NCBI RefSeq assembly: GCF_035917995.1
Contig: NZ_CP109131.1
Span: 1,054,001 to 1,118,000 of the forward strand
Reading direction: 5' to 3'
Source: Streptosporangium sp. NBC_01755
GTDB taxonomy: Bacteria > Actinomycetota > Actinomycetes > Streptosporangiales > Streptosporangiaceae
DNA: 64,000 bases
Positions 9,038-17,173 of this stretch are shown piece after piece (the stretch's first letter is position 1; each line of letters begins with the position of its first letter). Made by a program: the position numbers and the translations under genes. The notes under the pieces were generated by a model. The model was not told where the DNA came from, ran no database searches, and worked only from the letters and a program-made list of their open reading frames with translations.

Positions 9038-9772
9038 ATGAAACGAATCGCCATCGGCCTGCTGTCCGCGGCCGTGAGCGGCTCGCTGCTCATGTCCGCC
9101 GGAACGGCCTCCGCGGAGCGAGTCGCCCTCAGCGTGCGCATCGACAGCGTCAACCCGAATCCGGTCGTCGTGACGGGTGACGACGACACGAGAGTCACCA
9201 TCGAGGTCCGCACCACCGAGGCCACCCGCGTCGAACTGCGTCTCAAGCCGGTCAGCGACCAGCTCCGCACCCAGGACGCACGCAAGCCCCGGATCTTCCA
9301 CCAGGGCGACCTGTGGCGCTTCACGACCAGCTTCGACGCCTCCGACTTCGAGGGCCGCTGGGTCGCGATCGCCGACGCGTACAACAAGGACGGCAAGAAG
9401 GTCACCGACGAGGTCAACTTCTCCGTCAAGCACGAGAAGAAGGAGAAGGCCGAGACCCGCGTCTACCGGTTCTCCGCCGATCCCAACTCCGTCCGCAAGG
9501 GCCGCTCGGTCTACTTCACCGGCCGTCTCCAGGTCGACGACCACTACTGGAAGGGCGCACGGGGCGAGGAGGTGGAGATCTACTTCCGCAAGCGCGGCTC
9601 CAGTGCCTGGAAGTACGTGACCTCCGCCGACACCGGCTGGAAGGGCACATTCCGTGCCAAGGCCCGCGCCACCAAGAGCGGTGAGTACCGCGCGATCTTC
9701 GACGGGACCGACGACCTCTCCGAGAGCAGGAGCCGGTCCGACTGGGTGCGCGTTTACAGCTATCACCGATAG
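9038..9772 (+). CDS. secreted beta-rich protein of unknown function
   Basis: 244 residues, starting at 9038 after GGGGAGAAAAGGA. The signal peptide is MKRIAIGLLSAAVSGSLLM, with cleavage near ASA-ER (residue 28). The mature protein looks like two immunoglobulin-like halves: residues about 30-135 (NPVVVTGDDDTRVTIEVR) and about 145-240 (PNSVRKGRSVYFTGRLQV, then EVEIYFRKRGSSAWKYV and SGEYRAIFDGT). These features recall bacterial Ig-like or fibronectin-type stalk domains. No enzymatic motif is present. Confidence 0.75.
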   Translation: MKRIAIGLLSAAVSGSLLMSAGTASAERVALSVRIDSVNPNPVVVTGDDDTRVTIEVRTTEATRVELRLKPVSDQLRTQDARKPRIFHQGDLWRFTTSFDASDFEGRWVAIADAYNKDGKKVTDEVNFSVKHEKKEKAETRVYRFSADPNSVRKGRSVYFTGRLQVDDHYWKGARGEEVEIYFRKRGSSAWKYVTSADTGWKGTFRAKARATKSGEYRAIFDGTDDLSESRSRSDWVRVYSYHR

Positions 9773-9821
9773 GCCGGTCTGACGGCCGGTCTGACGGCCG
9801 CGCCGCGGCCGGACGGCAGCC

Positions 9822-9859
9822 GACGGCGGAAGCCCGGGACACCCCGGACTTCCGCCGTC
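9822..9859 (+). terminator. terminator hairpin
   Basis: GACGGCGGAAG pairs perfectly with CTTCCGCCGTC, and inner CCCGGG/CCCCGG bases extend the stem. It sits 50 bases after the stop of the secreted-protein gene. Short tandem repeats (GGTCTGACGGCC and CCGTCTCCGTGCGACA units) flank it. Confidence 0.75.
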
Positions 9860-9956
9860 TCCGTGCGACACCGTCTCCGTGCGACACCGTCTTCGCGCAT
9901 TCCCGGCTCCGGATGGCGAGGGCTCCGCTCAGACGGCTCCGCTCGGACGGCTCCGG

Positions 9957-10997
9957 TCAGCGGTCGCGGCGGGTGACGAGACGGGCGAGTTCGGCCAGCT
10001 CGGCGGCGGGCCGGGGCAGCGCGCCCGCGGACCGCAGATGACGTAGGGCCCGCGCGAGCAGCTCATCGGCCTCCAACTGGGTCCAGGCCCGCCCGCCCGC
10101 GGTCTCGACGAGCTCGGCCGCGCGGGTCAGGTCGGTGTCGGAGAGCGGCTGCTCTCGGTGGTAGAGACCGGCCAGCTCCTGTCCGGCCGGGGTGCCCGAG
10201 GTCAGGGCGGCGACGACCGGGATGGACTTCTTCCGGCTGCGCAGATCCGAGTAGACCGGCTTGCCGGTCACCTCGGGATCTCCCCAGATGCCCAGCAGGT
10301 CGTCGACGAGCTGGAACGCCAGCCCCAGGTCCCTGCCGAAGGCCGCGAGGTGCTCGACCTGCTCGGGGCCGCCGCCTCCGAACAGGGCGCCGAGCCCGCA
10401 GGCGCACCCCAGCAGGGCGCCGGTCTTGCCCGCCGCCATGCCCAGGCACTCGGCCGGCCCGACGTCATGGCGTCCCTCGAACGCGACGTCCGCGCTCTGG
10501 CCCTCAAGCAGCTCCTGGACCGCTGCGCTGAAGACCCGTGTCGCCTCGGCGGTGATCGAGTGCCCGCCGGTCGCGAGCACGTCGAAGGCCAGCGTCAGCA
10601 GCGCGTCACCGGCCAGGATGGCCGGGCTGACACCGAAGACGGCCCAGGCCGTGGGACGGTGGCGGCGGGTCCGGTCACCGTCCATCACGTCGTCGTGCAG
10701 CAGGGAGAAGTCGTGCACCAGCTCGACCGCCGCCGCCGGACGGAGCGCCAGGGCCGCGGCGCCCCCGACGGCCTCGGCCGACAGCAGGGCCAGCGCGGGA
10801 CGGAGCGCCTTGCCCCCACCGGTCGCGGACGGTCGGCCCTGCTCGTCCCACCAGCCGAAGTGGTAACCGGCGATGTGCCTCATCGGGGCCGACAGCGTGT
10901 CGGTCGCCGGACGCATGGTCGTCTCGACCATGTTCCGGCTCCAGGCCAGCACCTCGTCCGCGGACCGCCCGTCCGTCCTCATCTCAGTGGTCGTCAT
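9957..10997 (-). CDS. polyprenyl diphosphate synthase, probable encapsulin cargo
   Basis: 346 residues; the start at 10997 follows GGAGGTATCGG. It is a trans-isoprenyl diphosphate synthase: KALRPALALLSAEAVGG near residue 63, first Asp-rich motif DDVMD at 102-106, and second motif in QLVDDLLGIWGD near 232. Family enzymes join isopentenyl diphosphate units to make C15-C20 or longer prenyl diphosphates. The bulky motif before DDVMD and the length fit a geranylgeranyl-type enzyme, but chain length is not predictable by eye. It is the next gene after a family 2B encapsulin shell gene, in the same direction. Polyprenyl synthases are a known cargo class of that family, so encapsulation is inferred. 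The first 50 residues precede the catalytic core and could hold the loading sequence. Confidence 0.9.
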   Translation of the reverse strand: MTTTEMRTDGRSADEVLAWSRNMVETTMRPATDTLSAPMRHIAGYHFGWWDEQGRPSATGGGKALRPALALLSAEAVGGAAALALRPAAAVELVHDFSLLHDDVMDGDRTRRHRPTAWAVFGVSPAILAGDALLTLAFDVLATGGHSITAEATRVFSAAVQELLEGQSADVAFEGRHDVGPAECLGMAAGKTGALLGCACGLGALFGGGGPEQVEHLAAFGRDLGLAFQLVDDLLGIWGDPEVTGKPVYSDLRSRKKSIPVVAALTSGTPAGQELAGLYHREQPLSDTDLTRAAELVETAGGRAWTQLEADELLARALRHLRSAGALPRPAAELAELARLVTRRDR

Positions 10998-11180
10998 CCG
11001 ATACCTCCAGTTCGTGACGGCTAGGGCTGGTCAACACGGGGCTTCGAAGCGCATCGCTGCGCCTCAAGCCCCCTTCCTCAGGAGAGGGTCGTTGACTCGG
11101 CCGTTCCAAGAAGCGATGCGGCCGGAACGGCCGAGGTGCCGGGGCCGGGCGGCCCGCGGGAAACGTGTCCGTCAGGACCG

Positions 11181-11209
11181 GAGACCTCGGCCACTGAGGC
11201 CGAGGTCTC
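11181..11209 (-). terminator. hairpin overlapping the encapsulin stop codon
   Basis: GAGACCTCGGCC pairs perfectly with GGCCGAGGTCTC around a five-base loop. The stop codon of the shell gene (11208-11210) lies in the 5' arm as read on the minus strand. It may terminate or attenuate transcription before the prenyl synthase gene and so set shell-to-cargo ratio, or protect the shell mRNA. Confidence 0.55.
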
Positions 11210-12593
11210 AGTGGCCGATCTCGACGTCTTCCAGGATGCCGAGCGCGTCGGGCACCAGGACGGCCGCGGAGTAGTAGGCGCTGACCAGGTAGGAGATGAT
11301 CGCTTTCTCGCTGATGCCCATGAACCGGACCGACAGGCTGGGCTGGTACTCGTCGGGAATGCCGGTCTGGTGCAGGCCGATGACGCCCTGGTTGTCCTCG
11401 CCGACGCGCAGAGCCAGGATCGAGGTGGTGCGGGTGTCGGTGATGGGGATCTTGCTGCAGGAGAAGATGGGGACGCCGCGCCAGGCGGGCACCCCGCTAC
11501 CGCCGACGTCGACGCCCTGCGGGTAGAGCCCGCGCGCGTTGCACTCGCGGCCGAAGGCGGCGATGGCGTGGGGGTGGGCCAGGAAGAAGCTCGTGCTCCT
11601 GCGGCGGCTGAGCAGCTCGTCGAGGTCGTCGGGGGTGGGCGGCCCGCTGCGGGTGTGAATCCGCTGCTTGAGATCGGCGTTGTGCAGCAGCCCGAACTCG
11701 CGGTTGTTGATCAGCTCGTGCTCCTGCCGCTCGCGCAGCACCTCGATCGTCAGCCGGAGCTGCTGCTCGATCTGGTCCATCGGGTCGTTGTAGAGGTCGG
11801 CCACCCGGCTGTGCACCCGCAGGACCGTCTGCGCGACGCTCAGCTGGTACTCGCGCGGGCTGAGCTCGTAGTCGACGAACGTGCCCGGCAGGTCGGCCTC
11901 TCCCGCGTGCCCGGCGGCCACCTCGACGGCGGCCTCGCCGTACTTGTTCTGCGGCCCGCTGGTGGCGGTCTCCCGTCGCCGCAGGTGGGCCTGGAGCTCC
12001 TCGGAGCGCTCGGCCAGCTCCAGGAACGCGTGCCGGGGCAGGACCATCGCCGTGCCGCTGGTGACCGCCCTGGCGGTGAACGGCCACTCGCTGTCCGCGC
12101 CGACCAGCGTCTCGTCGCCGAAGTGGTCGCCCGCGGCCAGCACCGTCAGCACGATCTCGTCGCCGTACGGCCCGGCGCCGACCTTGTTGACCTTGCCGTG
12201 CGCGATGAGCACCACCTCGTCGGCCGGCTGCCCCGACTCCGCGAGCACGTCGCCGGCCCGGAACTCCCGCTGAACGAACCGGCCCGCCAGCGCGTCGAGG
12301 GTGCCGGAGTCGTCGAACCCGCGCAGCAGGGGCAGCTCACACAACTCGGCGGGGATGACCGTCACCTGCGATCCGGCGTTGCTGAAGCTCACCCGCCCGT
12401 CGCCGATCGTGTAGGACAGCCTCCGGTTGACGCGGTAGGTGCCGCCCGACACCTGTGTCCAGGGAAGCATCCGCAGCAGCCACCGTGAGGTGATCTCCTG
12501 CATCTGGGGAGTCGACTTGGTCGTCGTCGCCAGGTTACGCGCGGCGTCCGTACTCAGACTCAGCTGCGACCGGCCAGCCTCGAACTCCGTCAC
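11208..12593 (-). CDS. family 2B encapsulin nanocompartment shell protein with cyclic-nucleotide-binding domain
   Basis: About 461 residues. The N-terminal segment [24 protein letters not shown] is characteristic of family 2 encapsulins. A cyclic-nucleotide-binding-like domain is inserted at roughly residues 75-205 ([20 protein letters not shown], then [12 protein letters not shown] and [11 protein letters not shown]). The remainder is an HK97-type shell fold ([31 protein letters not shown]-terminal [24 protein letters not shown]). The inserted domain defines subfamily 2B. These proteins self-assemble into protein shells that enclose an enzyme; the neighbouring prenyl synthase is the likely cargo. 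The frame stays open to a GTG at 12605; the GTG at 12593 (MTEFEAGRS) is preferred by comparison with the family's usual N-terminus, but the start is not certain. Confidence 0.93.
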   Translation of the reverse strand: MTEFEAGRSQLSLSTDAARNLATTTKSTPQMQEITSRWLLRMLPWTQVSGGTYRVNRRLSYTIGDGRVSFSNAGSQVTVIPAELCELPLLRGFDDSGTLDALAGRFVQREFRAGDVLAESGQPADEVVLIAHGKVNKVGAGPYGDEIVLTVLAAGDHFGDETLVGADSEWPFTARAVTSGTAMVLPRHAFLELAERSEELQAHLRRRETATSGPQNKYGEAAVEVAAGHAGEADLPGTFVDYELSPREYQLSVAQTVLRVHSRVADLYNDPMDQIEQQLRLTIEVLRERQEHELINNREFGLLHNADLKQRIHTRSGPPTPDDLDELLSRRRSTSFFLAHPHAIAAFGRECNARGLYPQGVDVGGSGVPAWRGVPIFSCSKIPITDTRTTSILALRVGEDNQGVIGLHQTGIPDEYQPSLSVRFMGISEKAIISYLVSAYYSAAVLVPDALGILEDVEIGH

Positions 12594-12605
12594 AACACAC
12601 ACCAC

Positions 12606-13084
12606 CGATCCGTGCTCGTACTGACAGGGGGAAAGCGAAGAGATGAATCAACCAGGAGGAAACATCAGTTAACCGCTATGGAAACGGCAAAACCGACCTC
12701 CCGATGCGCGGTTCCAGATTCGCTCCGCCATCGTGGGCGCCTCAATTTTGGGTGGCCCTTAAATATCTTGTCAAGCATTGAATACGATCGAGCCAATAAT
12801 AAATAAAGGCGCCATCGTCAAATGCCCGAAAAATATTGAATGTCCCATTGATGGCTACGGTTCAGCTCACATGAAGGGGTTTGCGAACTGGGGATATCCG
12901 TTATTCCGGACATTGTGTGCTCATTTCCCCGGACGGCGGTTCCCATGGCGCGGAAAGACCGAGTTCGCCTCCCGCCTCCCGCCTCCCGCCTCCCGCGCGA
13001 CAGCGCGCCGAGAGCCCTCCCGCCCCCTTCGCGCCAAGGATTTCCGGCGTACGGGCGATGGTGAATCCCCGTACAGTGTGAGCC
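12606..13084. other. intergenic region, AT-rich, divergent promoters
   Basis: Lies between the leftward encapsulin and rightward NAD kinase genes. About 12,700-12,900 is AT-rich for this genome. A nine-codon ORF (ATG at about 12,642) and a GGAGG sequence are present, but nothing supports a gene. A CTCCCGC repeat occurs at about 12,968-13,000. Confidence 0.4.
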
Positions 13085-13948
13085 ATGGGGATGGTCAAAA
13101 CCGTGGGGCTGGTTCTGCACCCGCAACGCGATTCGAAGGTGGCCATCGACACGATCGTGGAATGGGCCCGCGCCCGCGACGTCACGGTGCTCGGGCTGCC
13201 CGACGAGGTCGGGCGCATCGACTGCAGCGCGGTGTCCGTCGACAGCACCACCCTGGTCGACCGCGCCGACCTGCTCGTCAGCCTCGGCGGCGACGGCACG
13301 ATGCTGCGCACCATGCGGCTCATCTCGGGGCGACGGACTCCGATCCTCGGCGTCAACCTCGGCAAACTGGGGTTCCTCGCGGAGATCGACGTCGACGAGC
13401 TGCCCTTCGCGCTGTCGGCCATCGACGACCACGCCTACACCGTCGAACCGCGGATGGCGGTGCGGGCCGCCCTGCCCGACGGCACCTCGGTGACCGCGTT
13501 CAACGACATCGCCCTGGTGCGGATACCGGGCCACAGGCTGTCGGCGGTGTCGATCGCCGTGGAGGGGCACCCCTTCGTGCGCTACGCGGCCGACGCGGTG
13601 ATCGTCGCGACTCCCACCGGGTCGACCGCCTACAACTTCTCCGCGGGCGGTCCCATCGTGTCGCCGACGGTCGAGGGGTTCCTCGTGGTCCCGGCCGCGG
13701 CGCACTCGTCGTTCAACCGGGCCCTCGTGCTGTCGGCGGACGAGCGGGTCGTGCTCGGCCTGCTGCCGACGAGCGGCCGGCTGGCCCTGGAGGTGGACGG
13801 CTCGGTGGGCGCGCACCTGTCGCCGGGGGACGAGCTCACCGTCACCGCGATGCGCGCCGCCGCGTGGGTGGTCCGGCTCGGCACCACGAGCTTCTACGAG
13901 CGCGCCCGCCGCAAGCTCCGCGTCAACGGGAGCGCCGAGGTCGACTAG
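13085..13948 (+). CDS. nadK: NAD kinase
   Basis: 287 residues with all the hallmarks of NAD kinase: GGDGTMLRTM near residue 65, GVNLGKLGFLAEID near 92, an NDIALVR segment near 139 and TPTGSTAYNFSAGGPIV near 177. It phosphorylates NAD to NADP in the cytoplasm using ATP or polyphosphate. The ATG at 13085 and the ATG two codons later are both possible starts. It is transcribed away from the encapsulin locus. NADP supply could be relevant to isoprenoid synthesis, but that link is only positional. Confidence 0.95.
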   Translation: MGMVKTVGLVLHPQRDSKVAIDTIVEWARARDVTVLGLPDEVGRIDCSAVSVDSTTLVDRADLLVSLGGDGTMLRTMRLISGRRTPILGVNLGKLGFLAEIDVDELPFALSAIDDHAYTVEPRMAVRAALPDGTSVTAFNDIALVRIPGHRLSAVSIAVEGHPFVRYAADAVIVATPTGSTAYNFSAGGPIVSPTVEGFLVVPAAAHSSFNRALVLSADERVVLGLLPTSGRLALEVDGSVGAHLSPGDELTVTAMRAAAWVVRLGTTSFYERARRKLRVNGSAEVD

Positions 13949-14153
13949 GCACGCCCACGGATCCTCACCGGGTCCGTGACGATCGTTCCGGCCCCACCCA
14001 CGCCCATCGCCACCATCACCGGCCCGCTCGACAGCCCCGGCGGCGGCACTGCGACCGGAGGGCTTCGCCGACATCCTCGGCAGGAAGGCGAGTCGACCTG
14101 AGCCGCCCCCCGGCCGCGCTCGGCGGACAGGGGGCGAGCCGTTCGGTACGGGG

Positions 14154-15407
14154 TCAGCGTGCGGCGGACGAGCCGTTCGCGGACGAGCCGTTCACGGTCA
14201 GAACCTGCTCGGTCTCGATGGCGGGGAAGGTGCCGGTGTCGATGATCCCGTGCTCGTGGAAGGCCGCCTCCAGCAGCGCGTGAGCCTTGGGCTCCAGCTT
14301 CCACAGCGCCCGGTACTCGCGGGCGGTGGCCAGGGAGACGCCGGTCTCGTGGGCGATGTCCGTCGCACGGGGCACGAACTTCCGCTCGATCTGCTTGTCC
14401 CAGTACTCCCGCGCGGCACGCATCAGGGCCGCGCGCTGCGCCGTGTCGACGACCGGCGGCGGGCCGTCCAGCACCTGGACCTCGTCGTCATCGTCGTCGA
14501 TGACCGACCGCCCCGCGGCCACCGCGGGGCGCACCGGCTCGGGCTCCGGGTCCCACGGCACCGGCGGGGACAGGTCGATCAGCGCGGAGGTGTTGTAGAG
14601 GGCGCCGATCTGGGAGAGCAGGGCCTCCTGGCGTACCGAGTCGACGGCCAGGCCGGTGTGCTCCACCGCCCGGTCCATGGCACGGTCCAGCTTGCCGAGA
14701 GCCACGCGCATCTTCCGCTCGGACGCCCCGGACTCGCGGAGCGCGCGGGCGCGCTTGGCCGCCAGCGCGACCCGGGTCAGCCTGCGGTGGGCGTCGACCT
14801 CACTCGCCGTACGGTCGCTGACCTCGGCCAGCCCGATGCGGACCAGCGCCCGCTCGGGGGTTAGCCGCCAGTTGATGCGCGCGCGCCCGCTGATGCGATG
14901 GCGTTCGATCGCCATGCCGCGCTCCCAGAGCCACGCCGCCACCAGGGGCGCGGCGAGCCGGAAGATGGCCTCGGCCATGCTGCGGGCGTCCATGCTGGAC
15001 AGCACCGCGGTCAGGCCGGTGAGCGCCCACACCGCGATGCCGTCGATGCCGGCCGAGAAGTTCTCCCGCATGTTGCGGCGGGCCCGGACCGCGCTGGTGA
15101 TGACGGCGACCTCGATGAAGGCGAAGAGCAGCAGCCGCAGCGGGCCGTCGAAGCCGAGCACGTCACCGGAGAAGCGCCACATGCCCTGGGCGGAGACACC
15201 CGTCGCGATGCTGGCGGCGACGATGGTGAGGATGTCCTCCACCGGACGAGGTGCGACATGGGAGTGGAAGAAGCGGACCGCCATTCGCAGGATGGCACGG
15301 AGCACGAAGTAGGACACGACCAGGAGCGCGAGAGCGAACACGCCGATGATGATCGTTAACACCGGCTGGTCGGATGCGAAGGTGGTGATTTGATCGATGG
15401 GGGGCAT
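14154..15407 (-). CDS. multi-pass membrane protein with charged C-terminal region (DUF2637/Spd-like)
   Basis: 417 residues. There are four or five predicted membrane helices in the first 165 residues (ILTIIIG...LALLVVSYFVL, the helix after VEDILTIVAASIATGV, LRLLLFAFIEVAVITSAV, IDGIAVWALTGLTAVLSSM). They are followed by a long soluble part with a DDDDDE acidic patch near 307 and a helix-turn-helix-like stretch (RATDIAHETGVSLATAREYRALW) near 350. The layout recalls actinobacterial DUF2637/SpdA-type membrane proteins associated with plasmid transfer, but no other transfer gene is present. Function unknown. The C terminus has a short NGSSANGSSA repeat. Confidence 0.7.
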   Translation of the reverse strand: MPPIDQITTFASDQPVLTIIIGVFALALLVVSYFVLRAILRMAVRFFHSHVAPRPVEDILTIVAASIATGVSAQGMWRFSGDVLGFDGPLRLLLFAFIEVAVITSAVRARRNMRENFSAGIDGIAVWALTGLTAVLSSMDARSMAEAIFRLAAPLVAAWLWERGMAIERHRISGRARINWRLTPERALVRIGLAEVSDRTASEVDAHRRLTRVALAAKRARALRESGASERKMRVALGKLDRAMDRAVEHTGLAVDSVRQEALLSQIGALYNTSALIDLSPPVPWDPEPEPVRPAVAAGRSVIDDDDDEVQVLDGPPPVVDTAQRAALMRAAREYWDKQIERKFVPRATDIAHETGVSLATAREYRALWKLEPKAHALLEAAFHEHGIIDTGTFPAIETEQVLTVNGSSANGSSAAR

Positions 15408-15781
15408 CAGTCACTGTCCGTCAGTCTCGATGTCCGACAGGATATCTACGCGATCATTCCAGACTGTCGGCACTCTGTTCGCCAAACGGACGCTCACGCG
15501 AGTGACAGAAGAGAACACAGTTGTGGTGGGGACGAGTAAGGATCGCCCACCCCGTCCGCCCTCAGGGCGCCGGCTCACTCCGGCGTCAACCCCCCTCCGC
15601 ACCGGCCCGCCACCGACCCGCCACGGGCCCGTTCACCGTCGTGACCAGCGCGGCCAGTGGTTACCAAGTTATCTTTCAGATGATCACAAGAGCCGGTACC
15701 TAGCGTCCTCGACGTAACGGAAAACACCGGGCGCCGCACTCGACAAGGAACGCCGCGCCCGGTCTACGGAGGGGACCGAAC
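15408..15781. other. leader region of the RiPP locus
   Basis: No gene was recognised between the leftward membrane-protein gene and the precursor. ACCGGGCG (15726-15733) and CGCCCGGT (15756-15763) form an 8-bp stem just upstream of the precursor's ribosome site GGAGGGG. It could be an RNA control element of precursor expression. Confidence 0.4.
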
Positions 15782-15922
15782 ATGTCCAAGATCAGTATTG
15801 ACGACATCCCGTTCGAGGGTGCCGAGCTGTCCGAGGCCGAGCTGGGCGAGGTCGCCGGCGGCCGGATGACCGTCTCCTGGCGCAACAGCAAGGGCCAGGC
15901 CAGCGAGTGGTGGGTCAGCTGA
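15782..15922 (+). CDS. putative RiPP precursor peptide (ATP-grasp target)
   Basis: A 46-residue peptide; the ATG at 15782 follows GGAGGGG with ideal spacing. The N-terminal part is an acidic leader (DDIPFEGAELSEAELGEVAGG), and the double-Gly motif at residues 26-27 is a plausible cleavage point. The remaining core is RMTVSWRNSKGQASEWWVS, with Thr, Ser and Lys donors but only one acidic residue (Glu). The next genes are an ATP-grasp ligase of the MvdD type and a PpiC-related maturation protein, the usual company of graspetide-like RiPPs, whose enzymes join Asp/Glu side chains to Ser, Thr or Lys. One Glu would allow only one such link. Identity as the substrate is inferred from position and sequence layout. 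Confidence 0.8.
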   Translation: MSKISIDDIPFEGAELSEAELGEVAGGRMTVSWRNSKGQASEWWVS

Positions 15923-15980
15923 CGGTCGGCTCGCCGCCCTGGGTGGGATCAGACCCCGCCCGGGGCGGCGCCCTTCCTTT

Positions 15981-16052
15981 CGGAAAAGCGCCGACCCTCG
16001 GAAAAGCGCCGACCCTCGGAAAAGCGCCGACCCTCGGAAAAGCACCGACCCG
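15981..16052. repeat. four tandem 18-bp repeats
   Basis: Units of CGGAAAAGCGCCGACCCT begin at 15981, 15999, 16017 and 16035; the first three are identical and the last differs slightly. They lie between the precursor and the maturase. In one frame (open from about 15907 to 16089) they encode GKAPTL repeats, but that frame starts inside the precursor and has no ribosome site. Confidence 0.9.
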
Positions 16053-16147
16053 GCCGGACCGGGATTCCCGTTCCGCCGCGCCTTCATGACGAGACGAGCC
16101 TGATTTCCCGGAGCCAAGGCTCGGGGTCTCCACGCTGGAGATATTCG

Positions 16148-17173
16148 ATGATCCTGATACTGAGCGACCGGAAGGACGACACGGTCGACCTGGTGCTGCC
16201 GAAGCTGCGGCGCCGTGGAACGCCGGTCACCTGGTGGGACCCCGGCGACTATCCCTCCCGTGGCACGCTCACCGCCACCTTCACCGGCGACGGGCACCGG
16301 TTCACCCTCGACACCGGCACCGAGCGGCTGGATCTGTCGACGGTACGCGCGGTGTGGCGGCGGCGCCCCAAGGCGCCCACCCCGGCCGACGGCGTGACCA
16401 ACCCCTCCCACCGCCGTCACGTGGTCTGGCAGGCGGAGTTCCTGCTCGACGGCGCCTGGGAGCTGGCGCCGGCCCGGTGGCTGCCCGCGCGCCGGGACAC
16501 CGAGCGCCGGGCGCACAACAAGATCATTCACCTGGCCCACGCGGCCGCGCTCGGCTTCTCCGTACCGGAGACCGTCTTCACGAACGACCCGGCGGAACTG
16601 GTGCCGGCCTACGAGCGCGCCTCGGGACGCCTGATCGCCAAGCAGATCAACTCCGACGAGTTCGACATCGACGGCGTCGACCACCGCACGTACACCACGG
16701 TCCTGACCCGCCGCCACCTCACCGCGCGCCACCGTCTCCGTCACGAACCGGTCATCCTGCAGCCGTACGTTCCCAAGGCCGTGGAACTGCGCGTGGTCGT
16801 GGTGGGCGAGCGGGTCTTCGCCGCCGCGATCGACTCCCAGGCGTCGCGCACCGCCAGGGACGACTGGCGGCACTACGACGACGACCGGGTGCTCTATTCC
16901 GCGCACCGGCTCCCCGGCGACCTGGAGCGCGGATGCGTGGAACTGGTCAGCGGGCTGGGCCTCAACTACGGCGCCATCGACCTCATCCTCACCCCCGAAG
17001 GGGAGTACGTGTTTCTGGAGATCAATCCCAACGGGGCCTGGGGTTTCCTGGAGCAGCGCGCGGGGCTGCCCATCAGTGACGCGATCACCGACTGGCTGGT
17101 GGCGGCGGACACCAGGACCGACTTCCTGCCCACGACCGAGACCCGGGGTTTTTTCGCTGGAGGTATTCGATGA
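16148..17173 (+). CDS. ATP-grasp ligase, MvdC/MvdD-type RiPP maturase
   Basis: 341 residues. The N-terminal part (MILILSDRKDDTVDLVLPKL) and the C-terminal ATP-grasp signature (YGAIDLILTPEGEYVFLEINPNGAWGF near residues 278-304) match microviridin-type ATP-grasp ligases. The motif RLIAKQINSDEF near 163 would bind ATP. Such enzymes activate acidic side chains of a precursor as acyl phosphates and form ester or amide cross-links. It starts 225 bases after the precursor with GGAGA as its ribosome site, and its stop overlaps the next start by four bases (ATGA), so the two maturation genes are translationally coupled. Confidence 0.88.
   Translation: MILILSDRKDDTVDLVLPKLRRRGTPVTWWDPGDYPSRGTLTATFTGDGHRFTLDTGTERLDLSTVRAVWRRRPKAPTPADGVTNPSHRRHVVWQAEFLLDGAWELAPARWLPARRDTERRAHNKIIHLAHAAALGFSVPETVFTNDPAELVPAYERASGRLIAKQINSDEFDIDGVDHRTYTTVLTRRHLTARHRLRHEPVILQPYVPKAVELRVVVVGERVFAAAIDSQASRTARDDWRHYDDDRVLYSAHRLPGDLERGCVELVSGLGLNYGAIDLILTPEGEYVFLEINPNGAWGFLEQRAGLPISDAITDWLVAADTRTDFLPTTETRGFFAGGIR

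Noticed and set aside
12612..12806. 64-codon rightward ORF upstream of NAD kinase
   Set aside because: AT-rich intergenic composition, no ribosome site and no family features.
13945..14153. Short ORFs between NAD kinase and the membrane protein
   Set aside because: No start signal or homology pattern; convergent gene ends explain the spacing.
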